From positions 1 to 41,969 of the forward strand of contig JAOZNY010000002.1 of the NCBI GenBank assembly GCA_029933565.1: a DNA stretch of 41,969 nt, in the 5' to 3' direction. The notes below the pieces were generated by a model, which saw nothing but the letters and a program-made list of their open reading frames with translations, was not told the DNA's origin and did no database searches. A program made the translations under genes and the position numbers. Source of the stretch: Bacteroidales bacterium (GTDB taxonomy: Bacteria; Bacteroidota; Bacteroidia; Bacteroidales; F082). Of the stretch, positions 25,373 to 34,731 are shown piece by piece. Numbering within the stretch: position 1 is the first letter of the stretch; each line of letters begins with the position of its first letter.

Positions 25373-28300
25373 CTAAAATGTCTCAAGTTTTATTAATACA
25401 AATAGTTTATTGGAGGTGTTTTTTGCCTGTCCAATTTCTTCAAAACTTAGGTTGTGAATTTTTGCTATTTCCCTAATATTACTTTCTGAAATAAATTCGA
25501 GTTTGTGTTCTGCTTTATTGAAACCAAATTTAGTGGAGAAGAATTCCGTAAGTTTTGTTGCCTTATGTTCTTTTTGTTGCTCTTTGTCACCATCGCGGAT
25601 AATTAGCATTCCTTGTTTATTCAGTTTGTTAATGCACTTTTCCAGCAAGTTGCGTTGTTCCTTGCCAGGAAGGTAGTGCAAAGTGTCTTTTATAATTATT
25701 ACATCTGATTGTTCAATTTCAAAATTAGTAATATCGGCAGTAACAAAATTTACATTTTTATTTTTAATGGCGCAGTTTGCAGCAACGGCAATCTTTTGCT
25801 CATCGTAGTCAACGGCAGTTATCTGGCGCTTTGCCGAAACAAGATTGAGTAAATAATCTAGATAGCCATAACCGCAACCCAAATCAGTTATTTTGCATTC
25901 CCTTGGTATCAATTCATTAAAAATATTGTAATTGTCCTCAATCTTCAGTTTTATTAAAGTGTACCACTCAAGAACCGGCCCTTTATAAAGGTAGTTTTTA
26001 CGAATGTAATCGGCAAAAAATTCAGGGTTTTCAAACTCTTCTCTTACTAGGGCATACTCATCCCTGAAATATTCCTGTACACCAATTGTCTGTTCTTTTA
26101 TGGTTTTACCAAATTTTCCTTCATTTAGGTAAATCTTTGGCAGGAACTTAGTGCGTATGGAACCTCTTTTTAGGAAGAACTCACTTTTCTTCAGTAATTG
26201 GTTTTGCCCATGAATTATTATTGGTTGAATAGGGATATTTAGTTTCTCGGCGAGATAGAAGGCTCCCTTGTGGAAACGTTTTATGAAGCCATTATCGTTA
26301 CGATGTCCTTCGGGGTAAATTACCAGCGAATAGCCTTTCTTAATCAATGGCTCTACTTTTTCCAAAACACTTTCATAGCCCTCGTCCGAGGGAATAAAAT
26401 TGGCATATTTCAACGCTTTGCCATAAACAGGGTTGTTGTAATTTTTGTTGTTGGTAAGTACCAGAACTTTTGGGTTTAGCAACATCATCAGCATCAAATC
26501 GATATGCGATTGGTGGTTAGCAATAATAATTGACGGCTCCGAATAATCTTCCCCCAAGGGATTGATAATTGTTTTTTTTGAAAGTACGTTCATGTAAATA
26601 AGAAACCATGTCATTTTGCTGAAAACAACGTGGAAGATGTATTTCTGTTTGTCTTCATTTAGAGGTATAAGTTTGAAAATAATCGACAGTAAGGTCATAA
26701 AAACAGCACCAAACATAAATGTAAATAGTGAGGCTATTGAAAAAATGAAATCAAGTAAAGTTACAGGCCGGTTTCTTAGACCCATTTTATAACTTACCAG
26801 CCATTTAAAAATAGAAGGTAAAAGAATAAAATTTACGATAACAACACTAAATATCCCAATTATCGACATTAGTGCAATTGACTGAAGCGCTGGGTGTTTG
26901 GCAAAAATTAACACGCCAATTCCAGCCAAAGTAGTAATCATTGAGAGTAGTACCGATACTTTGTAAGATGTAATATCTTTAGTCCCGTATTTGTATCCCT
27001 GCAGCAAACCTCTCATTACAAAAATGCTGTAGTCTATTCCAAGTCCGAAAACAAAACTTAGAATTATAATATTGAATATGTTGAAAGAAATGCCAAACAA
27101 ACCCATTATGCCAACTGTCCAAATCCATGAAATTAAAACAGGCAGCATAGTAATGAGGGTTAGTTCAATTCTTCCGTATGCAATTAAAAGAATTAGGAAT
27201 ACAAGGCCAATAGAAATAAAAATGAGTTTGTTGAAATTGTCATTTAAAATGTTCATAAACTCACTTGTAACCAGTCGTTTGTCAACTATCCAAATATCTT
27301 CTTTTCCTTTAAATGCTTGGTAAACTTTCAAAATATCTTCATTGTTACTGCTTACTTTTAGAATATTGATAACAGCGTCGAGAGTATCGGTTTCAATTAG
27401 GTAATTGCCAATAATTTGATTTAAAGTGGGGTTGCTACTGTTTGCTGAAATAGGGGAATAGTTTTTTTCAACCATTTGCGAAAAGCCTTTAACCGCACTT
27501 GGTTTAAAACCTTTTTGTATTGCCTCATTTTTTAACAGACTGTCAGTTTTTATAAATCTACTACTCCAGAAATCTTTCCATCCTGCAATAAGTTGATGTT
27601 GTTCTTTTTTAGGTTTGAGGATGCTGTTGACTGAAGTTGAACTTTTTATTAAACCCAATGATTTGAGACTGTCAATAATTGAAAGTGCCCGATGATTGTT
27701 CATCATTGCTTCGTCAACACTCTTGCCCGGGCTAACAATGTAAATAGTTTTTCTTGAAACCGAACTAATGCTGTTAAGATCCTTTTCAGCCTGTTGAAGT
27801 TTTGGGCTTAAATAGTTATTCTTCATCATGTCGGCATCGAAGGAAACCTGCTTAGAAGTAAACCAAAAAACTATTGTAAGAGCAATAACAGCAACTTTTA
27901 GCAGTGGTATTTTGTGCAGTTGCCAATTTGCAAGTTTGTCGATTATATTTGGTTTAATTTGTTTTTTTTCTTCAATCTTCTTTCCCAGAAAATGTGGCAA
28001 GACAAGCAAAGAAAATCCTGCGGCTGCCAATACGCTCACAGCAGCAAAAACGCCAAGATCGTTGAGTGCTTTTGAGTTGATGAAAAGCAGGCTTAAAAAT
28101 GCTAATGCTGTTGTAATACTGCTCATTGCAATGGGGGTTGAAACATCTCTGAAAAGAGATTTTACATCAGCGTTCTGCCTAAAATGAGACAAAATATGAA
28201 TGGCATAGTCAATAGAAACCCCTAGTAACACAGAGCCAATTCCCAATGCAATTGCCGAAACCTCATGCACAAATGCTCCCAAAAATCCCAAAGCAACAAT

Positions 28301-29218
28301 TGCTCCCATTGCAGCAGGAATAAACACCAGAACTAAACTTCTTTTTTTTCTAAAGAACAGGCTAATAAAGATTAGTAAAAAGGCAAATGCCAGTGAAACC
28401 GTAAGAATAATATCCTTTTTAATTCTCACAGCATTCCCCATCGAAACAGCCGCATTTCCAAAATAACTTACTTCAATATTTTTCGATTTTGTAAGTTCAG
28501 CAATTAATAAGTCAACTCCATCAAAAAGTTCTTTATTAAGTTGGCTATTGCTGTTGCTTACCGCTGTGGCCAGTATTAAAATATTTTTTCCATCCTTAGA
28601 AATAATAAAACCATTCTTAAGTTCAAAGCCATCGCTAATGTTGAATTTCTGTAATTTTTTTAGGGCAATATTTGTTAGGTGGAGAGGATCTGCTAATATT
28701 GTTTTCTTAGTCGCAAAACCAACAGGGCTTGCTAGTAATTTGTAGTTTGCATCAATAGTTTTTTTTATTTGTTCATTAGTAATTAAGGAATCAATTTGCC
28801 GGTAATCTTCCTCCTGCAGAAAAACCGGAAGATTGTTGTTGAAGAAAACAAGAAGGTCCTGCATTTCTTTATTTCCGGGAGCCTTGTCAATCGATTTGAG
28901 GTGCGATGGGATAAAATTGTTTTCAAGTGAATCAGTAAAAATACGGGCAAACTCAATTAAACCAGAGTTCTCAGATTTTATAGTGCTATCTGAAAAGTGA
29001 ATATTGAAAACAAGTTTGTCGAGGAGTTTTGCATTTTCAAAAACAAAACTCATTTTTCCTATTTTTTCATTTTTTGGTAATACCTTGGAAATATCTTCGG
29101 TGAAATTTAGTTTTAAACCATAGAAAACGGAAATTGCTAAAATCAATAACAGAAGGAAAATTGAGATAATTCTGTTGCGAGAACTGAACTTATATAAAAA
29201 CATGAATAAAGTGCTCAT
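25373..29218 (-). CDS. MMPL/RND exporter fused to acyltransferase and SAM methyltransferase
   Basis: A 1281-residue three-part protein. Residues 1-850 are an RND/MMPL-type lipid exporter: an N-terminal membrane helix, two periplasmic loops and two clusters of transmembrane helices (about 260-410 and 670-800), with GIGSVLLGVSIDYAIH and FGLGIDYSIF as the paired signature segments. Residues about 890-1090 are a PlsC acyltransferase with HQSHID (His902, Asp907) and PEGHR (Glu970). Residues about 1100-1281 are a class I methyltransferase with DLGCGYG (from Asp1112) and a KDTLHYLP post-motif. It starts four bases inside the preceding gene (ATGA overlap), so the two are translationally coupled. I infer acylation, methylation and export of a lipid or polyene-like molecule. 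The substrate is unknown. Confidence 0.88.
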   Translation of the reverse strand: MSTLFMFLYKFSSRNRIISIFLLLLILAISVFYGLKLNFTEDISKVLPKNEKIGKMSFVFENAKLLDKLVFNIHFSDSTIKSENSGLIEFARIFTDSLENNFIPSHLKSIDKAPGNKEMQDLLVFFNNNLPVFLQEEDYRQIDSLITNEQIKKTIDANYKLLASPVGFATKKTILADPLHLTNIALKKLQKFNISDGFELKNGFIISKDGKNILILATAVSNSNSQLNKELFDGVDLLIAELTKSKNIEVSYFGNAAVSMGNAVRIKKDIILTVSLAFAFLLIFISLFFRKKRSLVLVFIPAAMGAIVALGFLGAFVHEVSAIALGIGSVLLGVSIDYAIHILSHFRQNADVKSLFRDVSTPIAMSSITTALAFLSLLFINSKALNDLGVFAAVSVLAAAGFSLLVLPHFLGKKIEEKKQIKPNIIDKLANWQLHKIPLLKVAVIALTIVFWFTSKQVSFDADMMKNNYLSPKLQQAEKDLNSISSVSRKTIYIVSPGKSVDEAMMNNHRALSIIDSLKSLGLIKSSTSVNSILKPKKEQHQLIAGWKDFWSSRFIKTDSLLKNEAIQKGFKPSAVKGFSQMVEKNYSPISANSSNPTLNQIIGNYLIETDTLDAVINILKVSSNNEDILKVYQAFKGKEDIWIVDKRLVTSEFMNILNDNFNKLIFISIGLVFLILLIAYGRIELTLITMLPVLISWIWTVGIMGLFGISFNIFNIIILSFVFGLGIDYSIFVMRGLLQGYKYGTKDITSYKVSVLLSMITTLAGIGVLIFAKHPALQSIALMSIIGIFSVVIVNFILLPSIFKWLVSYKMGLRNRPVTLLDFIFSIASLFTFMFGAVFMTLLSIIFKLIPLNEDKQKYIFHVVFSKMTWFLIYMNVLSKKTIINPLGEDYSEPSIIIANHQSHIDLMLMMLLNPKVLVLTNNKNYNNPVYGKALKYANFIPSDEGYESVLEKVEPLIKKGYSLVIYPEGHRNDNGFIKRFHKGAFYLAEKLNIPIQPIIIHGQNQLLKKSEFFLKRGSIRTKFLPKIYLNEGKFGKTIKEQTIGVQEYFRDEYALVREEFENPEFFADYIRKNYLYKGPVLEWYTLIKLKIEDNYNIFNELIPRECKITDLGCGYGYLDYLLNLVSAKRQITAVDYDEQKIAVAANCAIKNKNVNFVTADITNFEIEQSDVIIIKDTLHYLPGKEQRNLLEKCINKLNKQGMLIIRDGDKEQQKEHKATKLTEFFSTKFGFNKAEHKLEFISESNIREIAKIHNLSFEEIGQAKNTSNKLFVLIKLETF

Positions 29219-30435
29219 GATTTTTGTTCGGTTTTTTTAGAATTGAAAATCCTTATCAAGATATAGGCAATAAATGAGACCCCAATTCCGGCAAACAGCC
29301 CAAGAACCAGACTGCCTGTAACATATTGCAGAATACTATAACCAAACTCATTTAGTGTTTTATAGAAATGTCCATCAAGTACCTGCTGCTTTAACTGACG
29401 TAGAGTCTCAGAGTTGAATTCAACACTATTGTTGAAGAAAAGTCCACCTGTTTTATAACTAAAATAAATTATAAATGGTATTGCAGGCGGTATGCTAACA
29501 TTAGAAAAGGCAAGTACCAGGAACTTATTTAGCCGTAATGCATGAGCCAGAAAAACGGCAATTAGCATTTGAAAGCCCCAAATTGGTGTAAAACCCATAA
29601 AAACCCCAAAGCCCATGGCGGCTGAAATTTTTAAGGGGTTTTCATTGTGGAGCATTATTTGTTCCTTGATCACAGTGGTAAACCTGTTGTTCATCAGGTA
29701 TTTGAATGCCTTTAGGGGAATAATGTATAAATATGTAATTAGAACAAGAAAAGTGTTAAGTATGCTGATCCTTGTGAAATCTTTGAGTGGTTTAAAATGA
29801 CTTACCCTTTCGTCTTCGGGAGGGTAGTAAACTTTAATTGGTATAGGTATTGTTTTTATTTCACTCCAGTTTGATCTTACTAAAACCTCAATTTCAAATT
29901 CGTATTTTGTTGTAAACCACCTAGTCTTTTTATATTTATGTATCGGGTAAAGCCTCATTCCTGATTGTGTATCCGGCAATTTCTGACCAGTTTCTGCCCA
30001 ATACCAAAAGTTTGAAAATTTGTTGGCAAATGTGTTCTTTCCTGGCATTCCTTCGGCTTCAATATTTCGACTGCCAATTAGCAATGCTTCGGGCTGCTCC
30101 TGATGTTTCTTTAATAAAACTTCAATGTCTTCAGTGTAATGCTGCCCGTCAGAGTCGATGGTGATGGCATAGTCAAAGCCACTGCTTAATGCAGCATCAA
30201 ATCCTTTTCTAATTGCGTAGCCTTTGCCTTTATTTTGAGTGTAACTTATTGTTTTAATGCCATTAATGCCTTTTAAAACTTCTAATGTTTCGTCGGTTGA
30301 ACCATCGTTTATAACAAAAACATTTTTGCATATTTGTAGTGTTCCACTAACAACTTCACCAATTGTTTTGGCATTGTTGTAGGTGGGGATAATTACACAA
30401 ACCTTATTGTTGTTTTTGCTTAAACTTTCTGTCAT
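29215..30435 (-). CDS. GT2 glycosyltransferase fused to DUF2062
   Basis: A 406-residue protein. Residues 1-230 are a DPM1-like GT2 domain: VIIPTYNNAKTI at the start, NDGSTDETL and the DSDGQH metal-binding segment. Residues about 235-400 are DUF2062, with four hydrophobic segments and the conserved GFGVFMGFTPIWGFQ motif. It probably transfers a sugar onto a polyprenyl or lipid acceptor at the membrane. Its stop overlaps the start of the MMPL fusion by four bases, so the two act in one pathway. Comparable pairs occur in Bacteroidota pigment (aryl polyene/flexirubin-type) clusters, but no ketosynthase or acyl carrier gene is in this window. Confidence 0.9.
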   Translation of the reverse strand: MTESLSKNNNKVCVIIPTYNNAKTIGEVVSGTLQICKNVFVINDGSTDETLEVLKGINGIKTISYTQNKGKGYAIRKGFDAALSSGFDYAITIDSDGQHYTEDIEVLLKKHQEQPEALLIGSRNIEAEGMPGKNTFANKFSNFWYWAETGQKLPDTQSGMRLYPIHKYKKTRWFTTKYEFEIEVLVRSNWSEIKTIPIPIKVYYPPEDERVSHFKPLKDFTRISILNTFLVLITYLYIIPLKAFKYLMNNRFTTVIKEQIMLHNENPLKISAAMGFGVFMGFTPIWGFQMLIAVFLAHALRLNKFLVLAFSNVSIPPAIPFIIYFSYKTGGLFFNNSVEFNSETLRQLKQQVLDGHFYKTLNEFGYSILQYVTGSLVLGLFAGIGVSFIAYILIRIFNSKKTEQKS

Positions 30436-30455
30436 TAGAGTGTTTTGAACAACTG

Positions 30456-30463
30456 CAAATCTA
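30456..30463 (-). promoter_or_regulatory. -7 box TAGATTTG for the GT2-MMPL operon
   Basis: A perfect TAnnTTTG match about 20 bases before the GT2 ATG on the minus strand. Confidence 0.5.
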
Positions 30464-30505
30464 AGAAAGAAATAGAATAAAAAAGCCCTGTTATTTTGTT
30501 TCTAT

Positions 30506-31267
30506 TTATTGCAGAATATCGGGCAAAGCCCATGTATTAATCAACTTTGAATACCGTGATTTTGTGAGTTGGATTAATATTGGTTTTTTAGTTTGATCAA
30601 GCCAAAATGCAGTTTTTACCATATTTTCAGGTGACATAGCCGTACAGCCTGCTGTTGTGCCATTAGGTTTTGCCCAGTTGTGAATAAAGATACAAGAGCC
30701 TGCGCCATTTTTGACTGGGTTGGTATTGTGGTCAACCGTAACGCCCAATTCATAGTAAATGCCCATGGAGGCCATCTTTTCCGACGATTCCCAATCAATC
30801 TTTAATGTGTCATTGGATACTAAGGTGTTGTAGTGTATTGATTTAGCATCGTCAATACACTCAACCATTTCGTTAAGTTGGAGGTAAGGCATTTTTAGTT
30901 CACCAATTTCAATGGCTGTTTTATATCCAAAAATCGAACTCAAGGCAAACACACCTGCAGGGCTTTTTCCGTCCCCTTCTTTTTTTATGGGAAAACCTTT
31001 CGGGTTGTTATCTGAGTGCAGACCACTTCCCCAGCCTAGTCCATTTCTGCCAATGGCGATGGGGATTGCTTCCATTTCAGTTTTCCATTCAGATGATGAA
31101 TCATTACGTTCAAAATAATACATGGTTCCCGTATTGGATTCGGCAGATGCCGTTAAAACCAAGATCGCCTGTTGGCAGGAAGCAGGGATTGGACTATTTA
31201 TTTGAGAGTAAGCAAAAAGGCTTGAAAATATTATGATTACTGTAAGTAGGAGATATTGTTTTTTCAT
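30506..31267 (-). CDS. Exported L,D-transpeptidase-like (YkuD-related) protein
   Basis: A 253-residue protein with a signal peptide (MKKQYLLL...FAYSQ, cleaved near residue 22). The C-terminal half has the L,D-transpeptidase signature: His196 and Cys208 in HNWAKPNGTTAGCTAM, followed by a MSPENM segment in place of the usual Arg-containing end. The GCTAM form is typical of the COG3786 branch rather than classic ErfK/YbiS enzymes. It would act on peptidoglycan cross-links in the periplasm; activity is inferred. The start at 31267 is preferred because the longer frame from 31294 adds nine residues before a perfect signal peptide. Confidence 0.85.
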   Translation of the reverse strand: MKKQYLLLTVIIIFSSLFAYSQINSPIPASCQQAILVLTASAESNTGTMYYFERNDSSSEWKTEMEAIPIAIGRNGLGWGSGLHSDNNPKGFPIKKEGDGKSPAGVFALSSIFGYKTAIEIGELKMPYLQLNEMVECIDDAKSIHYNTLVSNDTLKIDWESSEKMASMGIYYELGVTVDHNTNPVKNGAGSCIFIHNWAKPNGTTAGCTAMSPENMVKTAFWLDQTKKPILIQLTKSRYSKLINTWALPDILQ

Positions 31268-31403
31268 GAGTATTTGTTTTTTAATGGATGACACTGTGCC
31301 ATGGTCGCTTTAATTATTTTCAATAATTATACTTATGAGTAATTAAAGTAAAATAACCTCTATGCTTTGAATAAATTGCGTAGTGTATAAATTCGTATAA
31401 GCA

Positions 31404-31823
31404 TTAAGCATGGATTAACTTCACAAAACTTTCTGGAGTTAATACCCCAATCTCACTTTTCTTATAATCTTTAACATTTCGGGTAATAATTACTTCTATT
31501 TCTCCATAGTTTATTGCGGCGAAGTTTTGTAAAGCATCTTCAAAGTCTTTAAATTCTGAATTAAGTGCTTTTTCTATCACTAGTCTGTCTATTTGCAGAA
31601 CATGTGTTATTGTCAATAATTGCTTTATTTTTTCAATAACTTTTTCATGTTTTGCAGTCCTACGCAATAAATAGTAAGTATTGCTAATTATTACTGGTGT
31701 AATAAATCCGTCCAGTAGTCCTCGTTCACAAAGACTTAGTATTATTGATGAATTGTCTGAATGAGGTTTTCTATCGAAGAAAAAGTCAAGTATTACATCT
31801 GTGTCAATCAATACTTTTTTCAT
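31404..31823 (-). CDS. PIN-domain ribonuclease toxin (VapC-like)
   Basis: A 139-residue PIN-domain protein. The first acidic cluster is IDTDVILD (Asp7, Asp9, Asp13), then DFEDALQ in the middle and TRNVKDYK near the C-terminus, matching the Bacteroidota PIN toxins paired with DUF6364 antitoxins. Such toxins cleave RNA, often tRNA. Its start overlaps the antitoxin stop by four bases (ATGA), so it is translationally coupled. The frame is intact, in contrast to the RelE-type toxin at 17683. Confidence 0.9.
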   Translation of the reverse strand: MKKVLIDTDVILDFFFDRKPHSDNSSIILSLCERGLLDGFITPVIISNTYYLLRRTAKHEKVIEKIKQLLTITHVLQIDRLVIEKALNSEFKDFEDALQNFAAINYGEIEVIITRNVKDYKKSEIGVLTPESFVKLIHA

Positions 31824-32068
31824 ACCATGTATTTTTCAGATAGTCCTTTTGATAATTCTTTTTTATAATCAAAAGATTCAGGTGATTTGAAACTTCCACG
31901 TAATGAATTTACAAGAGGTGAAATATCTTCAACAATTCTCTTTTCCGTTGTAATGGCTTTAAGATAATTTTCTATTATATCTGATAAACTACGTCCTTTC
32001 TCTTTCGCATATGATTTTGCTTTTTCGATAACGGACTGTTCGATTGTCAATGTTAATTTTGTATTCAT
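31820..32068 (-). CDS. DUF6364 antitoxin
   Basis: An 82-residue protein with a ribbon-helix-helix-like N-terminus (KLTLTIEQSVIEKAKSYAKEKGRSLSDIIENYL), characteristic of DUF6364 antitoxins, and an acidic/charged C-terminal tail that would cover the toxin. It is the first gene of the pair and probably autorepresses the promoter at 32094-32125 with the toxin as co-repressor, as in related modules. The promoter overlaps two CGTGCAAA repeats 28 bases apart. Confidence 0.88.
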   Translation of the reverse strand: MNTKLTLTIEQSVIEKAKSYAKEKGRSLSDIIENYLKAITTEKRIVEDISPLVNSLRGSFKSPESFDYKKELSKGLSEKYMV

Positions 32069-32093
32069 GAGTCAATATTTTATATTATACGTG

Positions 32094-32125
32094 CAAAGAT
32101 AATATAAATAACACGTCCGTGCAAA
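32094..32125 (-). promoter_or_regulatory. Promoter of the PIN/DUF6364 module with overlapping repeat operators
   Basis: The -7 box TATCTTTG (32094-32101) and -33 TTTG (32122-32125) are both exact, with a 20-base spacer. CGTGCAAA at 32090-32097 and 32118-32125 repeats over both elements, so a ribbon-helix-helix repressor bound there would block polymerase. The rest of the 284-base gap to 32352 holds only the terminator at 32297. Confidence 0.65.
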
Positions 32126-32296
32126 TTTAATTTAGTTTACACGTGTTTCTTATGCTCAGCGTTAAGGGTTGACACTATTACCAGTTGGCCTTCTCCAGAA
32201 GTATGTTTTTTGTATGTTCAAATTTACAATTCATTTTCTTCAATAACAGTTATTTGATTTTCTTGTTAACCTTTTTACTTTTTCTACGGCAAAATT

Positions 32297-32328
32297 AAGG
32301 GCAGCCCGACCAATGCCGGACTGCCCTT
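32297..32328 (-). terminator. Hairpin terminator of the phosphate transporter gene
   Basis: AAGGGCAGCCCGAC pairs with GCCGGACTGCCCTT (about 14 bp including G-U pairs) around a short loop. It lies 25 bases beyond the stop of the minus-strand transporter gene. The following T run is weak on that strand. Confidence 0.7.
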
Positions 32329-32352
32329 TGAAATAATTTCTATTTTCAAAAC

Positions 32353-34650
32353 TTATTTTGAATTTGATTGATAGTCAGAAAAATCTCGATACGATTTATA
32401 AAGGTTAACTAAATTCAAACTCATATTTCTCCACTCATCAATAAGGTGCAAGTAAAGCACACTATTCTTAGTACCCGCTTTTGCAGCTTTTAGTCTACGG
32501 AACTGAGTCTTCGTATTCTTTTTAATGGCATCCATAAGTTTAGTCTGAGAATTCAGAATAGCCTCTTCATCCGCCTGTGCCGGATTTTTAATACTAAGTA
32601 CAATTCTTGATGATAAATCAGCTGATAAAGTACAGAGATCTTTCAACTCATCAATTTGTTCCTTTAAAAGAGGCTTGTGATTATTGTCGACATGCTCAAT
32701 TACAGGTTTGATTATGAAAGTGGCATTATGCATAATTTCACGTAAATAGTCAAGTACCTGTACAAAGTAAAAATCTGTATCGGTGTCGTCTCTAAGTTTG
32801 TTAATTATAACGCCTAAATTATCCTTTAAATATTTAGTGCGGCTTGTAACTGAGGCTATTTCTTTCTTAGAGGCCTTTAGTCCTTTAAGATCTTCTTTTT
32901 CCATGTTCTTGATAACAGCCTTTAATTGCTTAACAACAACCTCCAGATTTTTGGTAATTGTTTTAGCAGACTTCTCAACAATGGTGTTATCCGAAACATC
33001 TTCAATCTCATTATCTTCAATTTTATTATTTTTATTCTTGTGATGAATATGAGTTCGGTAAGCAACATAAATTACTACTCCAACCATTGCTATAATTGCA
33101 TAAAAGCCACCTGCATTTAAGATTAAAACGATTATAAATGCTGCAATAAATGCTGTAAGTGCTGTAAGAAACCAGCCACCTACCACTGCAATTACACCGG
33201 CAACTCTATAAACAGCACTTTCCCTTCCCCATGCATTATCGGCCAACGAGGTGCCCATGGCCACCATAAATGTTACATAAGTTGTTGATAGGGGTAATTT
33301 TAAAGAAGTTCCAAATGCTATTAGAATACTTGCAACCACCAGGTTGACAGATGCCCTGATGAGGTCAAAGGCCGGTATCTCATCTTGTTTTTTAACATCT
33401 ACTTTCAAGGGCTCAAATTGTTTATTCGCCCAGTTAATTAAAGAATCAGGCAGCACTTTTGATATTCCATTGTTAATATTGATGCCTGTCCTTACCATTG
33501 ATCTGGAAATTACTGTAGGCTGAAATCTCTCATCTCCCATTCCCTGACGGCTAAGATCCAGTGATGTTTTAACTACAGATTTAGCCTTTTTGGAGAAGAA
33601 AAGAGTTAATACCATTATCAGTCCAGCTAAAATTAGGAATAAAACAGGCGTTGCCACCTTACCACTCATAGAAACCATTAACAAATCATCGGGATTAACT
33701 GATGGGTCGGCCATCCAGGCCATAAATGATGAATATCCTGCCAAAGGAACACCAATAAAGTTTACAAGGTCGTTTCCTGCAAAAGCCATAGCCAATGAGA
33801 AAGTACCAACAAGAACCACTAGTTTAAGAATATTCAGTTTAAAAAACCACTGGAATATTTGTAGGAATATTGTCCAACCAATAAAACTGATTGCCATAAT
33901 TTGCCATGTGTTAGCAACAAACCAATCTTTAAGTTCTGGGGTCATAAATGAAGCTCCTTTGGCACCTTTGATAAAAATAAAAAAGGTAATTATTGAGAAT
34001 GCCAATCCACCCCAAATAGCACCAAACCACTTAATTCTTACTTTATAATTGAATGAAAACACAAGTCGGGTGAAATACTGAATTATGGCTCCAACAGAAA
34101 AGGCTACAATAACCGAAAGAAAAATCCCGGAAATAATAGCCAGTGCCTTGGAAGTATTTATAAAGTCGGCCACATTTATTTCGCTAGTAATATCCCGTAA
34201 CATATTATTATCGACCATAAATTGTTTTATGGGTAATAAAGATTCGGGTGAACCCCACATAAGTTTTACGGTAGCCATACCTACAGCAGCACCTAAAAGT
34301 TCAAAAACAATTGATACGGTTGTGGATGTTGGCATGCCCAATGTATTAAAGCCATCCAGTAGGATTACATCAGTAATCATTACTGCTAAAAATATGAGCA
34401 TTATCTCCGAAAAATAAAACATTGAAGGATTAAATATCCCTTTACGGGCTACTTCCATCATTCCCTGAGAAAAAACAGCTCCAAACAAAACACCAAAAGC
34501 AGCAATAATCATTATTGTCCTGAATGAGGCAACCTTTGATCCAATTGCTGAGTTTAAAAAATTCACAGCATCGTTGCTAACTCCAACAATAAGGTCGGAA
34601 ATAGCAAGTAGTACAAGAATAATTACAAGTACTAAGTAAATGGTTTCCAT
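32353..34650 (-). CDS. PiT-family inorganic phosphate transporter with PhoU-like tail
   Basis: A 765-residue membrane protein. It carries both PiT signature repeats: SNDAVNFLNSAIGS near residue 25 and GNDLVNFIGVPLAG near 290. The STTYVTFMVAMGTSLADNAWG block lies in the second half. About ten to twelve transmembrane helices are visible to about residue 540. A hydrophilic helical C-terminal region (about 565-765) resembles a PhoU/DUF47-type domain fused to the transporter, common in Bacteroidota members. It takes up phosphate with H+ or Na+. It stands alone; no pst or pho regulator gene is near. Confidence 0.93.
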   Translation of the reverse strand: METIYLVLVIILVLLAISDLIVGVSNDAVNFLNSAIGSKVASFRTIMIIAAFGVLFGAVFSQGMMEVARKGIFNPSMFYFSEIMLIFLAVMITDVILLDGFNTLGMPTSTTVSIVFELLGAAVGMATVKLMWGSPESLLPIKQFMVDNNMLRDITSEINVADFINTSKALAIISGIFLSVIVAFSVGAIIQYFTRLVFSFNYKVRIKWFGAIWGGLAFSIITFFIFIKGAKGASFMTPELKDWFVANTWQIMAISFIGWTIFLQIFQWFFKLNILKLVVLVGTFSLAMAFAGNDLVNFIGVPLAGYSSFMAWMADPSVNPDDLLMVSMSGKVATPVLFLILAGLIMVLTLFFSKKAKSVVKTSLDLSRQGMGDERFQPTVISRSMVRTGININNGISKVLPDSLINWANKQFEPLKVDVKKQDEIPAFDLIRASVNLVVASILIAFGTSLKLPLSTTYVTFMVAMGTSLADNAWGRESAVYRVAGVIAVVGGWFLTALTAFIAAFIIVLILNAGGFYAIIAMVGVVIYVAYRTHIHHKNKNNKIEDNEIEDVSDNTIVEKSAKTITKNLEVVVKQLKAVIKNMEKEDLKGLKASKKEIASVTSRTKYLKDNLGVIINKLRDDTDTDFYFVQVLDYLREIMHNATFIIKPVIEHVDNNHKPLLKEQIDELKDLCTLSADLSSRIVLSIKNPAQADEEAILNSQTKLMDAIKKNTKTQFRRLKAAKAGTKNSVLYLHLIDEWRNMSLNLVNLYKSYRDFSDYQSNSK

Positions 34651-34731
34651 ATTAATTTGATTAATTTTTTATATTTTGCAAAAGAACTTTTTTTGATTGT
34701 CATATACATTAAGAAATTGTTAAGAAATTCA

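Noticed and set aside
25373..30435. Complete aryl polyene or flexirubin cluster
   Set aside because: No ketosynthase, acyl carrier protein, dehydratase or ammonia-lyase genes occur in the window.
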